A stretch of 64,000 nt of DNA from Luteimonas yindakuii (GTDB taxonomy: Bacteria; Pseudomonadota; Gammaproteobacteria; Xanthomonadales; Xanthomonadaceae): positions 2,914,001-2,978,000 of the forward strand of contig NZ_CP039383.2 in assembly GCF_004803715.2 (NCBI RefSeq), given 5' to 3'. The notes below the pieces were generated by a model. That model was not told the origin of the DNA, ran no database searches, and saw nothing but the letters and a program-made list of their open reading frames with translations. Position 1 is the stretch's first letter. The number at the start of each line of letters is the position of its first letter. Shown in pieces: positions 23,534-32,816 of this stretch. The position numbers were made by a program, and so were the translations under genes.

Positions 23534-26203
23534 ATGTCACGCCATTCCCCCGACCAGAGCCCGTTGCCCTTCCCCGACAAGGAGGCCGACGCGGACCTCC
23601 GCGACGACGCACCCGCGCTCACTCCGCCCGCCGGGCTCCATGCCGATCCCGGCGAGGCGCTGGCGGCACCGCGCCTGCCGCGCCGTGAACCGCGGCGACC
23701 GCTGTGGGCACGCCTGCTCGGGCGTGCGCTGGCGCCGTGGATCGCGCTGAAGATCGAACCGCAGGCGCCGGCCGGCCTCGTCGACGACCGCCCGGTCTGC
23801 TACGTGCTCGAGGACTACGGCCTGTCCAATGCGCTGATCCTCGACCGCGCCTGCCGCGAGGCCGGGATGCCCTCGCCGCTGCAGCCGCTGCCGGGCGACC
23901 CGGTCGGGCGCAAGCGCGCCTATGTGGCGCTGTCGCGACGCAATGCCGCCGGCACGCTCAACGCGCTGGCCAAGGGCAAGCGCCCGCAGAAGCCGAGCAC
24001 GCACTCGGAATCGCTGGCACGTCTGCTCGAGGCCCACCGTGCCGATCCCACGATCGACGTGCAGCTGTTGCCGGTGTCGATCTTCGTCGGCCGCAGCCCG
24101 GACAAGGCCAGCGGCTGGTTCTCGGTGCTGTTCTCGGAGAACTGGGCGCTGGTCGGCCGCTTCCGCCGCCTGCTGGCGATCCTGCTCAATGGCCGCGACA
24201 CCCTGGTCCGCTTCGCCAGCCCGGTGGAGGTGCGCGGGATCATCGCCGAGGACCTGAGCCCCGAGCGCACCGTGCGCAAGGTCTCGCGCGTGCTGCGCGT
24301 GCACTTCAACCGCATCCGCGAGGCGGTGGTGGGGCCGGACCTGTCGACGCGCCGGCTGCTGGTGGACAAGGTGCTGTCGGCGCCGACCGTGCAGGAAGCC
24401 ATCGCCGACCAGGCACGACGCGACAACTCGAGCAACGAGGAGGCGTGGAAGAAGGCGTACCTGTACGCCTACGAGATCGCCGCCGACTATTCGCACCCGG
24501 TGGTGCGGTCGGCCAGCTTCCTGCTGACCTCGGTGTGGAACCGCATCTACCGCGGCGTGCTGGTGCATCACCTGGATGCGCTGAAGGCCGCCGCGCCCGG
24601 GCACGAGATCGTCTACGTGCCCAGCCACCGCAGCCATATGGATTACCTGTTGCTGAGCTACCTGCTCTACAACAAGGGCATCGTGCCGCCGCATATCGTC
24701 GCCGGCATCAACCTCAACCTGCCGGTCGTGGGCACCATCCTGCGCAAGGGCGGCGCCTTCTACATCCGCCGCTCGATCCGCGGCAATGCGCTGTACTCGG
24801 CGGTGCTGTCGGAGTACGTGGCGCAACTGGTGGCCGGCGGCTATTCGATCGAATACTTCATCGAGGGCGGGCGCTCGCGCACCGGGCGGTTGCTGCAGCC
24901 CAAGGGCGGCATGGTGTCGATGACGGTGCGTGCCTACCTGCGCCAGCCCACGCGGCCGGTGCTGTTCCAGCCGGTCTACATCGGCTACGAGAAGCTGATG
25001 GAAGGCACCAGCTACCTTGACGAGCTCACCGGCAAGCCCAAGCAGAAGGAATCGATCTGGCAGCTGCTGTGGGGCATCCCGAAAGTGCTGCGGCAGAACT
25101 ACGGCCAGGTGGTGGTGAACTTCGGCGAGGCGATCCCGCTGCAGCGCCTGCTCGACGAGCACGCCAGCGACTGGGATGGCCGTCCGCTGCCGGACGACGA
25201 GCGCCCGGAATGGCTGTCGCGGATGGTCGACGCCACCGCCGACCGCATCCAGGTGCACATCAACCGCGCCGCGGACGTCAATCCGATCAACTTCATCGCA
25301 CTCGCGCTGCTGTCCACGCCCAAGCACGCGATGAGCGAATCCGACCTGATGGCGCAGATCGCGCTGTCCAAGACCACGCTCACCGACGTGCCCTACAGCG
25401 ACCTGGTGACGGTGACGCCGCACACGCCGCAGGAAATCGTCGCCCATGGCGAGGAGATCGGCGTGCTGCAGCGGATCTCGCATCCGCTGGGCGACGTGCT
25501 GCGCGTCGACGACGAGACCGCGGTGCTGCTGTCGTACTTCCGCAACAACGTCGTCCACCTGTTCACCGCATCGGGCTGGATCGCCTCGTGCTTCCACAAC
25601 AACCGGCGCATGAGCGGCAACACGCTGCTGCGGCTGGGGCGCTCGCTGTATCCGTTCCTGCAGGCGGAGCTGTTCCTGCCGTGGGATGCCGATGGCTTCG
25701 TCGAGCGCCTCGAGCGCACCATCCAGGTGTTCGTGCGCGAAGGCCTGCTCGAGCGTGTCGGCGAGGACGAGGGCGGCATCTACCAGCGCAACTCCGGGCA
25801 GACCGACGAGGTGTTCCGGCTGCGCGCGCTCGGCCATCCGCTGCAGCAGGCGTTCGAGCGTTACTACATCGCGATCTCCGTGCTGGCCAAGAACGGCCCC
25901 GGCACGCTGGGTGCGGCCGAACTGGAGAACCTGTGCCAGCAGGCCGCGCAGCGGTTGAGCCTGCTGTATGCACCGGCGGCGCCGGAGTTCTTCGACCGTT
26001 CGCTGTTCCGCGGCTTCATCCAGAAGCTGCGCGAGCTGGAACTGGTGAGGCTCGACCACAACAGCAAGCTGGTGTTCGACCAGCGCCTGGACGTGTGGGC
26101 ACGCGACGCCAAGGTCATCCTCGGACGCGAACTGCGGCACACGATCGAGAAGATCAGCCCGGCGGCGGTGCGGCCGGGCAGCGATCCGTCCGTCCCTGCC
26201 TGA
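23534..26203 (+). CDS. plsB: Glycerol-3-phosphate 1-O-acyltransferase PlsB
   Basis: Inner-membrane enzyme that acylates glycerol-3-phosphate at position 1, the first step of phospholipid synthesis. The 889-residue length is typical of PlsB (about 800–890) and far above PlsY. The acyltransferase block I is seen around residue 365 as VPSHRSHMDYLLLSYLLY (HxxxxD catalytic pair). Later blocks GGAFYIRRS and EYFIEGGRSRTGR, and a proline-rich VYIGYEK block, follow in the expected order. A large C-terminal domain follows. The N-terminus is polar and acidic before a short hydrophobic stretch. A long antisense frame over the same region is a GC-rich shadow. Confidence 0.97.
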   Translation: MSRHSPDQSPLPFPDKEADADLRDDAPALTPPAGLHADPGEALAAPRLPRREPRRPLWARLLGRALAPWIALKIEPQAPAGLVDDRPVCYVLEDYGLSNALILDRACREAGMPSPLQPLPGDPVGRKRAYVALSRRNAAGTLNALAKGKRPQKPSTHSESLARLLEAHRADPTIDVQLLPVSIFVGRSPDKASGWFSVLFSENWALVGRFRRLLAILLNGRDTLVRFASPVEVRGIIAEDLSPERTVRKVSRVLRVHFNRIREAVVGPDLSTRRLLVDKVLSAPTVQEAIADQARRDNSSNEEAWKKAYLYAYEIAADYSHPVVRSASFLLTSVWNRIYRGVLVHHLDALKAAAPGHEIVYVPSHRSHMDYLLLSYLLYNKGIVPPHIVAGINLNLPVVGTILRKGGAFYIRRSIRGNALYSAVLSEYVAQLVAGGYSIEYFIEGGRSRTGRLLQPKGGMVSMTVRAYLRQPTRPVLFQPVYIGYEKLMEGTSYLDELTGKPKQKESIWQLLWGIPKVLRQNYGQVVVNFGEAIPLQRLLDEHASDWDGRPLPDDERPEWLSRMVDATADRIQVHINRAADVNPINFIALALLSTPKHAMSESDLMAQIALSKTTLTDVPYSDLVTVTPHTPQEIVAHGEEIGVLQRISHPLGDVLRVDDETAVLLSYFRNNVVHLFTASGWIASCFHNNRRMSGNTLLRLGRSLYPFLQAELFLPWDADGFVERLERTIQVFVREGLLERVGEDEGGIYQRNSGQTDEVFRLRALGHPLQQAFERYYIAISVLAKNGPGTLGAAELENLCQQAAQRLSLLYAPAAPEFFDRSLFRGFIQKLRELELVRLDHNSKLVFDQRLDVWARDAKVILGRELRHTIEKISPAAVRPGSDPSVPA

Positions 26204-26267
26204 AGCCGCCACCGCGGACGCGATCCATCTGCGGGCGACGCACCGGCAGATGGACGCGCGAAGCAGC

Positions 26268-27092
26268 TCAGTCCGCTTCGCTGAGCGTCACCGTGTACTC
26301 GCCGGCGGTGCCGAGGTGGCCGATGTAGATGCCGTACTCGCCGGGGCGGAAGGTGTCGCGCACGCGGGCGTCGAGCATGCCGCCGCCATCGTCGTCGCAC
26401 AGCACCTTGCCCGGGCCGGTGATCACCAGCGAGGAATCGGTGGTGCTGTCGACGCGGATGTCCAGCGACACCGTCGAGGTGACCGTCAGGGTGTGGTCCG
26501 GCGTGGTGTCGATGACGCCGCTGCAGTGCGCGCCGTAGCGCGTCGCCTGCACGCTGCCGCCGGTCTGGCCGCTGGCGGTCTGCGGATCGGGCATGAAGCC
26601 GGCGCCGAGGACGAAGTCGCCGTAACGGCCCTTGTCGGCACCACGACCGGCACCGCCGACGAGTTCGGAAAGCTCCAGCCGGTAGCGGCCCTGGCGCTCG
26701 TAGTGGCCGACGAACACCTGGTAGTCGCCCGGGCCGAGACGCGCATCGACGCGCGCATCGAGCAGGTCGCCGCCATCGTCATCGCAGAACACGCCTGACG
26801 GACCGATCACCGCCAGCGTGGAATCGGTGTCGCTGGTCACGGTGAGGCGCAGGTTGACCGGGCTGGTGACGCGGATGCGGTGGTCGGGCCTGGCGCCGAT
26901 GCTGCCGGTGCAGCCGTTGCCGAAGCGCGCGGCGTTGCCGTCGCCCCCGGTCACGCCCGAGCCGACCTGCGGGTCGGGGGTGAAACCGGCCCCGAGCGTG
27001 AAGTCCTGCGCCAGTGCGGGCGCGGCGGCGAACGCCAAGGCGAGCGCGAGGCCCGCGCGCACCCCGCGCGGCCCGATCATTGGATATGACAT
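26268..27092 (-). CDS. Secreted protein with two tandem domains, unknown function
   Basis: A 274-residue exported protein. The start at 27092 gives a signal peptide ending AAAPALAQD (cleavage after about residue 29). The mature part consists of two similar units of about 120 residues (each starting FTLGAGFTPDPQ or FVLGAGFMPDPQ), sharing the pattern GxxTGG, HxxRVTSPVxL, DSTxxxxGP, CDDDGG, LDARVxxxxxPGxYxxYxGH and a closing beta pattern. Each unit has conserved Cys and an Asp-rich CDDDGG loop that could bind calcium or form disulfides. This resembles pre-peptidase C-terminal-like beta-sandwich folds. It is monocistronic. Confidence 0.75.
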   Translation of the reverse strand: MSYPMIGPRGVRAGLALALAFAAAPALAQDFTLGAGFTPDPQVGSGVTGGDGNAARFGNGCTGSIGARPDHRIRVTSPVNLRLTVTSDTDSTLAVIGPSGVFCDDDGGDLLDARVDARLGPGDYQVFVGHYERQGRYRLELSELVGGAGRGADKGRYGDFVLGAGFMPDPQTASGQTGGSVQATRYGAHCSGVIDTTPDHTLTVTSTVSLDIRVDSTTDSSLVITGPGKVLCDDDGGGMLDARVRDTFRPGEYGIYIGHLGTAGEYTVTLSEAD

Positions 27093-27182
27093 GCGGATCC
27101 CCCATGGCACCTGCCGGCGGACGATCCGCGGCATGCATGCCGGCGCGGATCATAGGTCCGCGCGCCACCTCCGGTAAACGCG

Positions 27183-27401
27183 TCAGGCCGGCTCGTCGGG
27201 GATCAGCGCCGATTCCATCCGGGCGATGCAGTCCTTGAGCTGCAGCTTGCGCTTCTTCATCCGCTTGACCGCCATTTCGTCCATGGCGATGTCGGCCTGC
27301 AGGCGCGCGATCGCAACGTCCAGGTCGCGGTGTTCCTGCCGCAACGTGGCCAGGCGGCCGGGCAGATCGGGATCCAGCGGCTCCATGCGCGGAGCATACA
27401 T
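27183..27401 (-). CDS. DUF465 (YdcH-like) small coiled-coil protein
   Basis: A small protein (72 residues from ATG 27401, or 67 from ATG 27386) of the DUF465 type: [22 protein letters not shown], then [15 protein letters not shown] near the end, the family's helical hairpin with a basic turn. GGGGACGG just before 27401 favours the longer form. Function is unknown across the family; it is cytosolic. It lies head-to-head with ttcA, leaving about 175 bases for both promoters. Confidence 0.8.
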   Translation of the reverse strand: MYAPRMEPLDPDLPGRLATLRQEHRDLDVAIARLQADIAMDEMAVKRMKKRKLQLKDCIARMESALIPDEPA

Positions 27402-27561
27402 CCGTCCCCGGATAGCCGGGAACGGCCTGCTCGGGCATCGTGGCAACGTCCGATCGGAGCGGTGCGTGCACCGCGTCCGCATGCGGACGCACACGACATG
27501 TGGTGAACGTCGACACATCGACGTTGCATCGATCCGGCACGGATGCGCCCGACGCTGCCGG

Positions 27562-27567
27562 TACACT
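27562..27567 (+). promoter_or_regulatory. -10 box giving a near-leaderless ttcA transcript
   Basis: TACACT lies nine bases before the ttcA ATG at 27577. As with plsB, the predicted transcription start falls at or just before the start codon. Confidence 0.45.
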
Positions 27568-27576
27568 AGCGATCCG

Positions 27577-28491
27577 ATGAGCACTGTCCTGCCCCTGCCC
27601 GAACCGGTTCTGCGCCGCCGCGAACACGCTCCGTGTGCGCAACGCCATGACGCCAACCGGCTGGCCAGGCGCCTGCGCCACCAGGTCGGTCGCGCGATCG
27701 CCGACTTCGGCATGATCGAGGACGGCGACCGGGTGATGGTGTGCCTGTCCGGCGGCAAGGACAGCTACACGATGCTCGACATCCTGTTGCAGCTGCAGAA
27801 GAAGGCGCCGGTGTCGTTCTCGATCACCGCGGTCAACCTCGACCAGAAGCAGCCGGGGTTCCCGGCGCACGTGCTGCCGGATTACCTGCGTTCGATCGGC
27901 GTGGATCACCACATCATCGAGCAGGACACCTATTCGGTGGTGTCGCGTGTGGTGCCGGAAGGCAAGACGATGTGCTCGCTGTGCTCGCGCCTGCGCCGCG
28001 GCGCGCTGTACACGTACGCCGCTGGGCACGGATATACGAAGATCGCGCTGGGCCACCATCGCGACGACATGGTCGCCACCTTCTTCCTCAACCTGTTCTT
28101 CCACGCCAGGCTCAGCGGCATGCCGCCGAAGCTGCTGTCCGACGATGGCCGGCACGTGGTGATCCGCCCGCTGGCCTACGTGCGCGAGGACGACATCGTC
28201 GCCTACGCCGACATCAAGGCCTTCCCGATCATTCCCTGCAACCTGTGCGGCTCGCAGGAGAACCTGCAACGCAAGCAGGTGCAGAAGATGATGCGCGAGT
28301 GGGAGCGCGAGTCGCCCGGTCGCATCGAAACCATCGCCGGCGCGCTGGGCGACATCCGCCCGTCGCAACTGGCCGATCCGAAGCTGTTCGACTTCCTGTC
28401 CCTGGGACGCGCAGGACGCGCCGCATCGCTCGATGCCCCTGCATGGCTGGCGGATGACGCTCGCATGGACGCTGCCGACGACGGCGCCTGA
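27577..28491 (+). CDS. ttcA: tRNA 2-thiocytidine synthetase TtcA
   Basis: Iron–sulfur enzyme that thiolates C32 of certain tRNAs using ATP. The 304-residue protein carries the PP-loop SGGKDSY at about residues 58–64, the first cysteine pair near residue 132–135 (CSLCS), and a third conserved cysteine pair CNLCG near 221–224, which together ligate the cluster. An N-terminal extension of about 30 residues precedes the core. The start at 27577 fits the -10 box; the upstream open frame is non-coding. Family length is about 270–310. Confidence 0.95.
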   Translation: MSTVLPLPEPVLRRREHAPCAQRHDANRLARRLRHQVGRAIADFGMIEDGDRVMVCLSGGKDSYTMLDILLQLQKKAPVSFSITAVNLDQKQPGFPAHVLPDYLRSIGVDHHIIEQDTYSVVSRVVPEGKTMCSLCSRLRRGALYTYAAGHGYTKIALGHHRDDMVATFFLNLFFHARLSGMPPKLLSDDGRHVVIRPLAYVREDDIVAYADIKAFPIIPCNLCGSQENLQRKQVQKMMREWERESPGRIETIAGALGDIRPSQLADPKLFDFLSLGRAGRAASLDAPAWLADDARMDAADDGA

Positions 28492-28607
28492 TCGCGGTGC
28501 CCGTGCGCATGTCCTGTCCGTGGTCGCATCCGCGGATGCCCCCACCCGTCACCACCCGCCGCATGCGCGGATGGTGTTCCTCTTCCCTTTTTTGGTAACG
28601 CTGCCCG

Positions 28608-29513
28608 ATGTTCTTCCGCAACCTCACCCTGTTCCGCTTTCCCGTCTCGCTCGATATCGGCACGCTCGGCGAAGGCCTGGCCGAAGCCGCGCTGAAGCCC
28701 GTCGGCCCGCTCGAATTGTCCTCGCGCGGGTTCGTGCCGCCGTTCGGTCGTGATGCCGAGGCGTTGTCGCACCGCATCGACGATGCGCTCTGGCTGACCG
28801 TCGGCGGCGAGGACCGCCTGCTGCCGGGTGCCGTGGTCAACGACATGCTCGCGCAGAAGATCGAGGAGATCGAAGCGCGCGAAGGCCGCAAGCCCGGTGG
28901 CCGCCGCCGCAAGCAGCTCAAGGACGACCTCGTGCATGAACTGTTGCCGCGCGCGTTCGTGAAGCCGTCGCGCACCGATGCGCTGGTGGACCTCAAGCTC
29001 GGCGTCTGCGCGGTCGACACCTCCAGCCGCAAGACCGGCGAGAACGTGGTGTCGGAGATCCGCCGCGCACTGGGCAGTTTCCCCGCGTTGCCGCTCAATG
29101 CAGAGGTCGCGCCGCGCTCGGTGCTGACCGGCTGGATCGCCGGCGAGGCGCTGCCCGATGGCCTGTCGCTGGGGGAGGAGTGCGAGCTCAAGGATCCGGC
29201 CGACAACGGCGCGATCGTGAAGTGCCAGCGCCAGGACCTCAGCTCCGACGAGATCGCCCGCCATCTCGAATCCGGCAAACAGGTCACCAGGCTTGCGCTG
29301 GTGCTCGACGACCACGTGTCGTTCGTGCTCGGCGACGACCTGGTGGTACGCAAGTTCAAGCTGCTCGACGGTGCGGTCGACCAGCTCGAGCACACCGAGG
29401 CCGACGATATCGCCGCCGAACTCGACGCGCGTTTCGCGCTGATGAGCGGCGAGTTCCGCCGCCTGTTCGCCGTGCTCGAGCCCGCGCTGAAGTTCAGCCG
29501 CGCCGAGGCCTGA
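28608..29513 (+). CDS. rdgC: Recombination-associated protein RdgC
   Basis: DNA-binding ring protein that inhibits RecA activity and influences recombination. The 301-residue length equals the family norm. It starts MFFRNLTLFRFP, the RdgC signature, and has the conserved region RFVPPFGRD-like (SRGFVPPFGRDAEALSH) and the internal stretch KIEEIEAREGRKPGGRRRKQ that is highly conserved in the family. Nucleoid-associated and cytosolic. It is separate from ttcA by about 115 bases and is followed by the YgjP-type gene 34 bases later. Confidence 0.96.
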   Translation: MFFRNLTLFRFPVSLDIGTLGEGLAEAALKPVGPLELSSRGFVPPFGRDAEALSHRIDDALWLTVGGEDRLLPGAVVNDMLAQKIEEIEAREGRKPGGRRRKQLKDDLVHELLPRAFVKPSRTDALVDLKLGVCAVDTSSRKTGENVVSEIRRALGSFPALPLNAEVAPRSVLTGWIAGEALPDGLSLGEECELKDPADNGAIVKCQRQDLSSDEIARHLESGKQVTRLALVLDDHVSFVLGDDLVVRKFKLLDGAVDQLEHTEADDIAAELDARFALMSGEFRRLFAVLEPALKFSRAEA

Positions 29514-29547
29514 AGACCCTCGCCGGCACCGCCTGCTGGACGCACCC

Positions 29548-30336
29548 ATGTCCCCGTCCCTGCGTCGTCTGCTCGGACCCCGCCTCGCGCGCACGCCGCT
29601 GCAGCGCGACACCATCCCGCTCGCCTGCGACGACGGCCGGGTGATCGAGGTGCTGCGCGTGCGTGATCCGCGCGCCAAGCGCATGCGCCTGTCGGTGGCC
29701 GAGCGCGGCGCACGCCTGACTCTGCCGCCCGCCGCCAGCGACCTTGCCGGCCAGCGTTTCCTGCACGAACACCGCGCCTGGCTGGTCGCGCAGCTGGATG
29801 CCCAGCGCGTCGACGGCATCGAACCGCTGGTGGCGTTTGCCAGCACTACCCTGCCGCTGCGCGGCAGCGCGCGGCCGCTGAGCTGGCACGCGGGTCGCTA
29901 TGCGCGCATCGACGATGACGGTGACACCCTGCGCTTCACGGTGCCGGCGCGCGTCACCGCTGCCACCGTGCGCCGCGCGTTGCGCGACTTCTACGAGACG
30001 GAGGCCCGCGCCGACGTCGGACGCTGGTTGCCGCGCTACCTGCCGGGCCTGCCGACCGCGCCGGCCCGCATCCGCATCCGGCCGATGTCCTCGCAGTGGG
30101 GTTCGCTCGCGTCCAACGGCGTGCTGGCGCTCGACCTTGCCCTGGTGCTCGGCCGGCCGCAGGCATTCGAATACGTGCTCGTGCACGAACTCTGCCACCT
30201 GGTGCACGCCGATCATTCCCGGGCGTTCTGGCGCGAGGTCGAAGCACGCTTTCAGGCCTGGCGCGACGAGCGCGACTATTTCCACGCCGAGGGACGCCGG
30301 CTCAAGACCGCGCTGCACCTGCTGCTGGCCGGCTGA
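29548..30336 (+). CDS. YgjP-type (DUF45/WLM) zinc metallopeptidase-fold protein
   Basis: A 262-residue protein of the YgjP/DUF45 family. The zinc-binding motif HELCH is at about residues 212–216, with a third ligand in HADHSRAFW just after. The conserved upstream motif MSSQWGSLASNG, where the family has (K)xxWGSC, is present. In E. coli the homologue was reported to act as a UTP pyrophosphatase, while the fold is that of SprT/WLM metallopeptidases, so the activity here is uncertain. It is cytosolic. It shares a strand with rdgC and the lipoprotein gene that follows 46 bases later. Confidence 0.82.
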   Translation: MSPSLRRLLGPRLARTPLQRDTIPLACDDGRVIEVLRVRDPRAKRMRLSVAERGARLTLPPAASDLAGQRFLHEHRAWLVAQLDAQRVDGIEPLVAFASTTLPLRGSARPLSWHAGRYARIDDDGDTLRFTVPARVTAATVRRALRDFYETEARADVGRWLPRYLPGLPTAPARIRIRPMSSQWGSLASNGVLALDLALVLGRPQAFEYVLVHELCHLVHADHSRAFWREVEARFQAWRDERDYFHAEGRRLKTALHLLLAG

Positions 30337-30382
30337 AAGCGGCCACGGCGTTGTGGGAGGGGAGCCTTCCGCGGACCCTGCC

Positions 30383-30832
30383 ATGCTCCTGCGTGTCGTC
30401 GTGACCTGCCTCGCCTGCGTGCTTGCCGCGCCGGGCTGCCAGCGAGGCCTCGACACCACGGCGCAACTGCCGCCACCGCTGCCCACCACCGGCGCGCCCG
30501 CGCCCGCACCGCTGGCCCTGCCCGACGACTTCCCTGCCGATCTCTACCTGCCGCCGGGCTACGACCTGCGCAGCATGATGGACGTCGATGGCACCCGCGT
30601 GGTCGGCGTGCAGGTGCACGGCAACATGGGCGCCCTGTTCGCCGATGCGCGTGCCGGCATGCAGGGCCTGGGCTGGCGACAGACGCTGGCACTGCAGCGC
30701 GCATCCGACGGCGCGATGCTGTCGTTCGAGAAGGGTCCCCGCGCGGCGGTGCTGTGGTTCCGTCCGGTCGCCCCGGGCACGGTGCAGTTGCAGTTGCAGC
30801 TGCGCGAGGACATGCGGATGGCGCTGCGCTAA
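30383..30832 (+). CDS. Putative small lipoprotein
   Basis: A 149-residue protein with a lipoprotein-like signal (MLLRVVVTCLACVLAAPGC, lipobox APGC, Cys19), a Pro/Ala/Thr-rich linker (residues 25–50) and a compact C-terminal domain of about 95 residues starting at DDFPADLYLPPGYDLRS. The pattern suggests a small periplasmic alpha/beta domain in which most residues are conserved in type. No function can be assigned. It converges on the alpha/beta hydrolase gene with only 15 bases between the stops. Confidence 0.7.
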   Translation: MLLRVVVTCLACVLAAPGCQRGLDTTAQLPPPLPTTGAPAPAPLALPDDFPADLYLPPGYDLRSMMDVDGTRVVGVQVHGNMGALFADARAGMQGLGWRQTLALQRASDGAMLSFEKGPRAAVLWFRPVAPGTVQLQLQLREDMRMALR

Positions 30833-30847
30833 CGCAGCAGCCACACC

Positions 30848-31687
30848 TCAGCCGTGGAAGAACCGCGCGATCGCCGCGGCCACGTCGCGCGGGTTTTCCA
30901 TGTGCAGGTGATGCCCACCCGGCAGCACGGTGAGGTCGCCACGCGGCAACAGCCGGGCGCGGCGACTGCGGTCGGGCTCGGGCAGGTAGGGCTGTGGCGG
31001 ATCGGCGTAGATCACCCGCGTCGGGCACTCGATGCCGGCAACGAGATCGTCGACCTGCGCGTCGGTCATGCGCACCATCGTCGGCACCGTCAGGCGCGGA
31101 TCGCTGCTCCAGGTGTGGCCGCCGTCGACATCGGCGAGGCCGCGTTCGACCAGCAGCCGCGCGACCGGCTCGGACAGCGCATTGGCCTGCATCCGCGCAC
31201 GCACCGCCGGCTGCGGATCCACGAAGACGCGCAGGCGCTTGCCGCGCAGTCCACGCGTGGCGGACACCGCTTCGCGCAGCCGCGCGGTGGTGCGTTCGGC
31301 CGATTCCGGCAGTGCGCCCAGGGCCTCGATCACCACCAGTCGTTCGACGCGCTGCGGACAGCCCGCCGCGACCAGGCTGGCGATGCCCGCGCCCATCGAA
31401 TGGCCGAGCAGTGCGAAGCGCTCCCAGCCCAGCGCATCGGCGATGTCGAGCACGTTGTGCAGCGCGCCGGCGAAGGTGTATTCGGTGCCCGGCGGCAGGT
31501 GGTCGCTGCGACCATGGCCGGGCAGGTCCGGCGCGACCAGGTCGAGGTCGGCAAGATGCGCCGCCAGCGGCACGAAGCTCGCCGCGTTGTCGAGCCAGCC
31601 GTGCAGCGCGAGCACCTTCGGCCCATTGCCGCCGTTGCGCAGGCCGCGGATGCGGCCGGCGGCGATGTCCAGTTCGAATTCCCGCAT
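30848..31687 (-). CDS. Alpha/beta hydrolase
   Basis: A 279-residue serine hydrolase. The nucleophile elbow is GHSMGAG at about residues 98–104; the oxyanion-hole motif HGWLDNAASF occurs at 28–37, and the likely catalytic His is the penultimate-region His in GGHHLHMEN. It starts two bases after the hemH stop, so the two form an operon. It resembles bacterial esterases and epoxide hydrolase-like proteins of the MhpC superfamily. Substrate unknown. Confidence 0.85.
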   Translation of the reverse strand: MREFELDIAAGRIRGLRNGGNGPKVLALHGWLDNAASFVPLAAHLADLDLVAPDLPGHGRSDHLPPGTEYTFAGALHNVLDIADALGWERFALLGHSMGAGIASLVAAGCPQRVERLVVIEALGALPESAERTTARLREAVSATRGLRGKRLRVFVDPQPAVRARMQANALSEPVARLLVERGLADVDGGHTWSSDPRLTVPTMVRMTDAQVDDLVAGIECPTRVIYADPPQPYLPEPDRSRRARLLPRGDLTVLPGGHHLHMENPRDVAAAIARFFHG

Positions 31688-31689
31688 CG

Positions 31690-32700
31690 TCAGTGGGTGC
31701 CCGGCGTCCACTGCTGGAGTTCGCGCGCCACCAGCGCGGCCAGCGCGTCGGCATGCCCGGGATCGGCATTGAGGCAGGGGATGTAGCGCAGCGTCTCGCC
31801 GCCGTGCTCGCGGAACAGTTCCGCGTTCTGCAGCGCGATCTCCTCCAGCGTCTCCAGGCAGTCGACGGCAAAGCCCGGGCAGACGACGTCGATCCGCTTC
31901 ACCCCGCTCTCCCCGAGCGCGCGCATGGTGGCGTCGGTATAGGGCTGCAGCCATTTCTCGCGACCGAAGCGCGACTGGAAGGTCAGCATGATGCCGTCGT
32001 CCCGCAGTCCCAGTGCGCGCGCGACGGCGACGGTACTGGCACGGCACTGCGCCTGGTAGGGATCGCCGGCGTCGACCACCCGTTGCGGGATGCCGTGGAA
32101 GGAGAACAGCAGGCGCTCGCCGCGCGGCTGCACCTGCCATGCCGCGCGGATCGAAGCGGCGACCGCCTCCACCCAGCCGGCGTCGGCGTGGTAGTCCTGC
32201 ACCACGCGCACCGGCAGCGCGGCACGCCCGGCGACGTCGTCCACCGAGGCAGTGGTGGTGGTCGAGTACTGCGGGTACAGCGGCAGCACCAGCACCCGGC
32301 GCGCGCCCTCGGCCTTCAGCCGTTCGAGTTCGCGCACCAGCGACGGCGTGCCATAGCGCATCGCATGCCCCACCCGGAGGGCGGGCAGGCGTTCGGCGAC
32401 CCGCTCGGCCAGACCGCGCGTGTACACCAGCAACGGCGAACCGCCCTCCATCCAGATGTCGGCATACAGCGCGGCAACACGCTTGCAGCGCAACGGCAGG
32501 ACCGCGCCGCGCAGGATCGGCTGCCACAGCAGCGGCGGCAGCGACACCACCCGGCGGTCGGAAAGGAATTCGAGCAGGTACCGCCGCACCGCGTCGGGCG
32601 TCGGTGCCTCCGGCGTGCCGAGGTTGACCAGCAGCACGGCGTCGTGCGCGTGGGTGGGCGGATGCGCCGTGGGCGCGGGGCTGGGCTGCGACATGTGCAT
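31690..32700 (-). CDS. hemH: Ferrochelatase
   Basis: Terminal haem synthesis enzyme that inserts ferrous iron into protoporphyrin IX. The 336-residue protein shows the family landmarks: VLLVNLGTPEAP at the N-terminus, RYGTPSL, LPLYPQYSTTTTAS, the metal-site histidine in FSFHGIPQRVV, and FQSRFGREKWLQPYT. An N-terminal His/Thr-rich leader of about 20 residues precedes the core. Gene order hemH–hydrolase is coupled. Its promoter lies in the 116 bases shared with the divergent SYLF gene. Confidence 0.96.
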   Translation of the reverse strand: MHMSQPSPAPTAHPPTHAHDAVLLVNLGTPEAPTPDAVRRYLLEFLSDRRVVSLPPLLWQPILRGAVLPLRCKRVAALYADIWMEGGSPLLVYTRGLAERVAERLPALRVGHAMRYGTPSLVRELERLKAEGARRVLVLPLYPQYSTTTTASVDDVAGRAALPVRVVQDYHADAGWVEAVAASIRAAWQVQPRGERLLFSFHGIPQRVVDAGDPYQAQCRASTVAVARALGLRDDGIMLTFQSRFGREKWLQPYTDATMRALGESGVKRIDVVCPGFAVDCLETLEEIALQNAELFREHGGETLRYIPCLNADPGHADALAALVARELQQWTPGTH

Positions 32701-32816
32701 AGGATGACAGCTTCATCCGCACGGCCGCGAGACGCCTCAGACCCGATTCATTTCTGCGATCCTACCTTCACGTGTCGCGGACCCGTTCCGCCCGCCATCG
32801 CATCCGGAGCTTCTCG

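Noticed and set aside
23537..26212. Long open frame antisense to plsB (891 residues)
   Set aside because: GC-rich third-position shadow with His/Arg/Gln-rich composition; the sense frame is clearly plsB.
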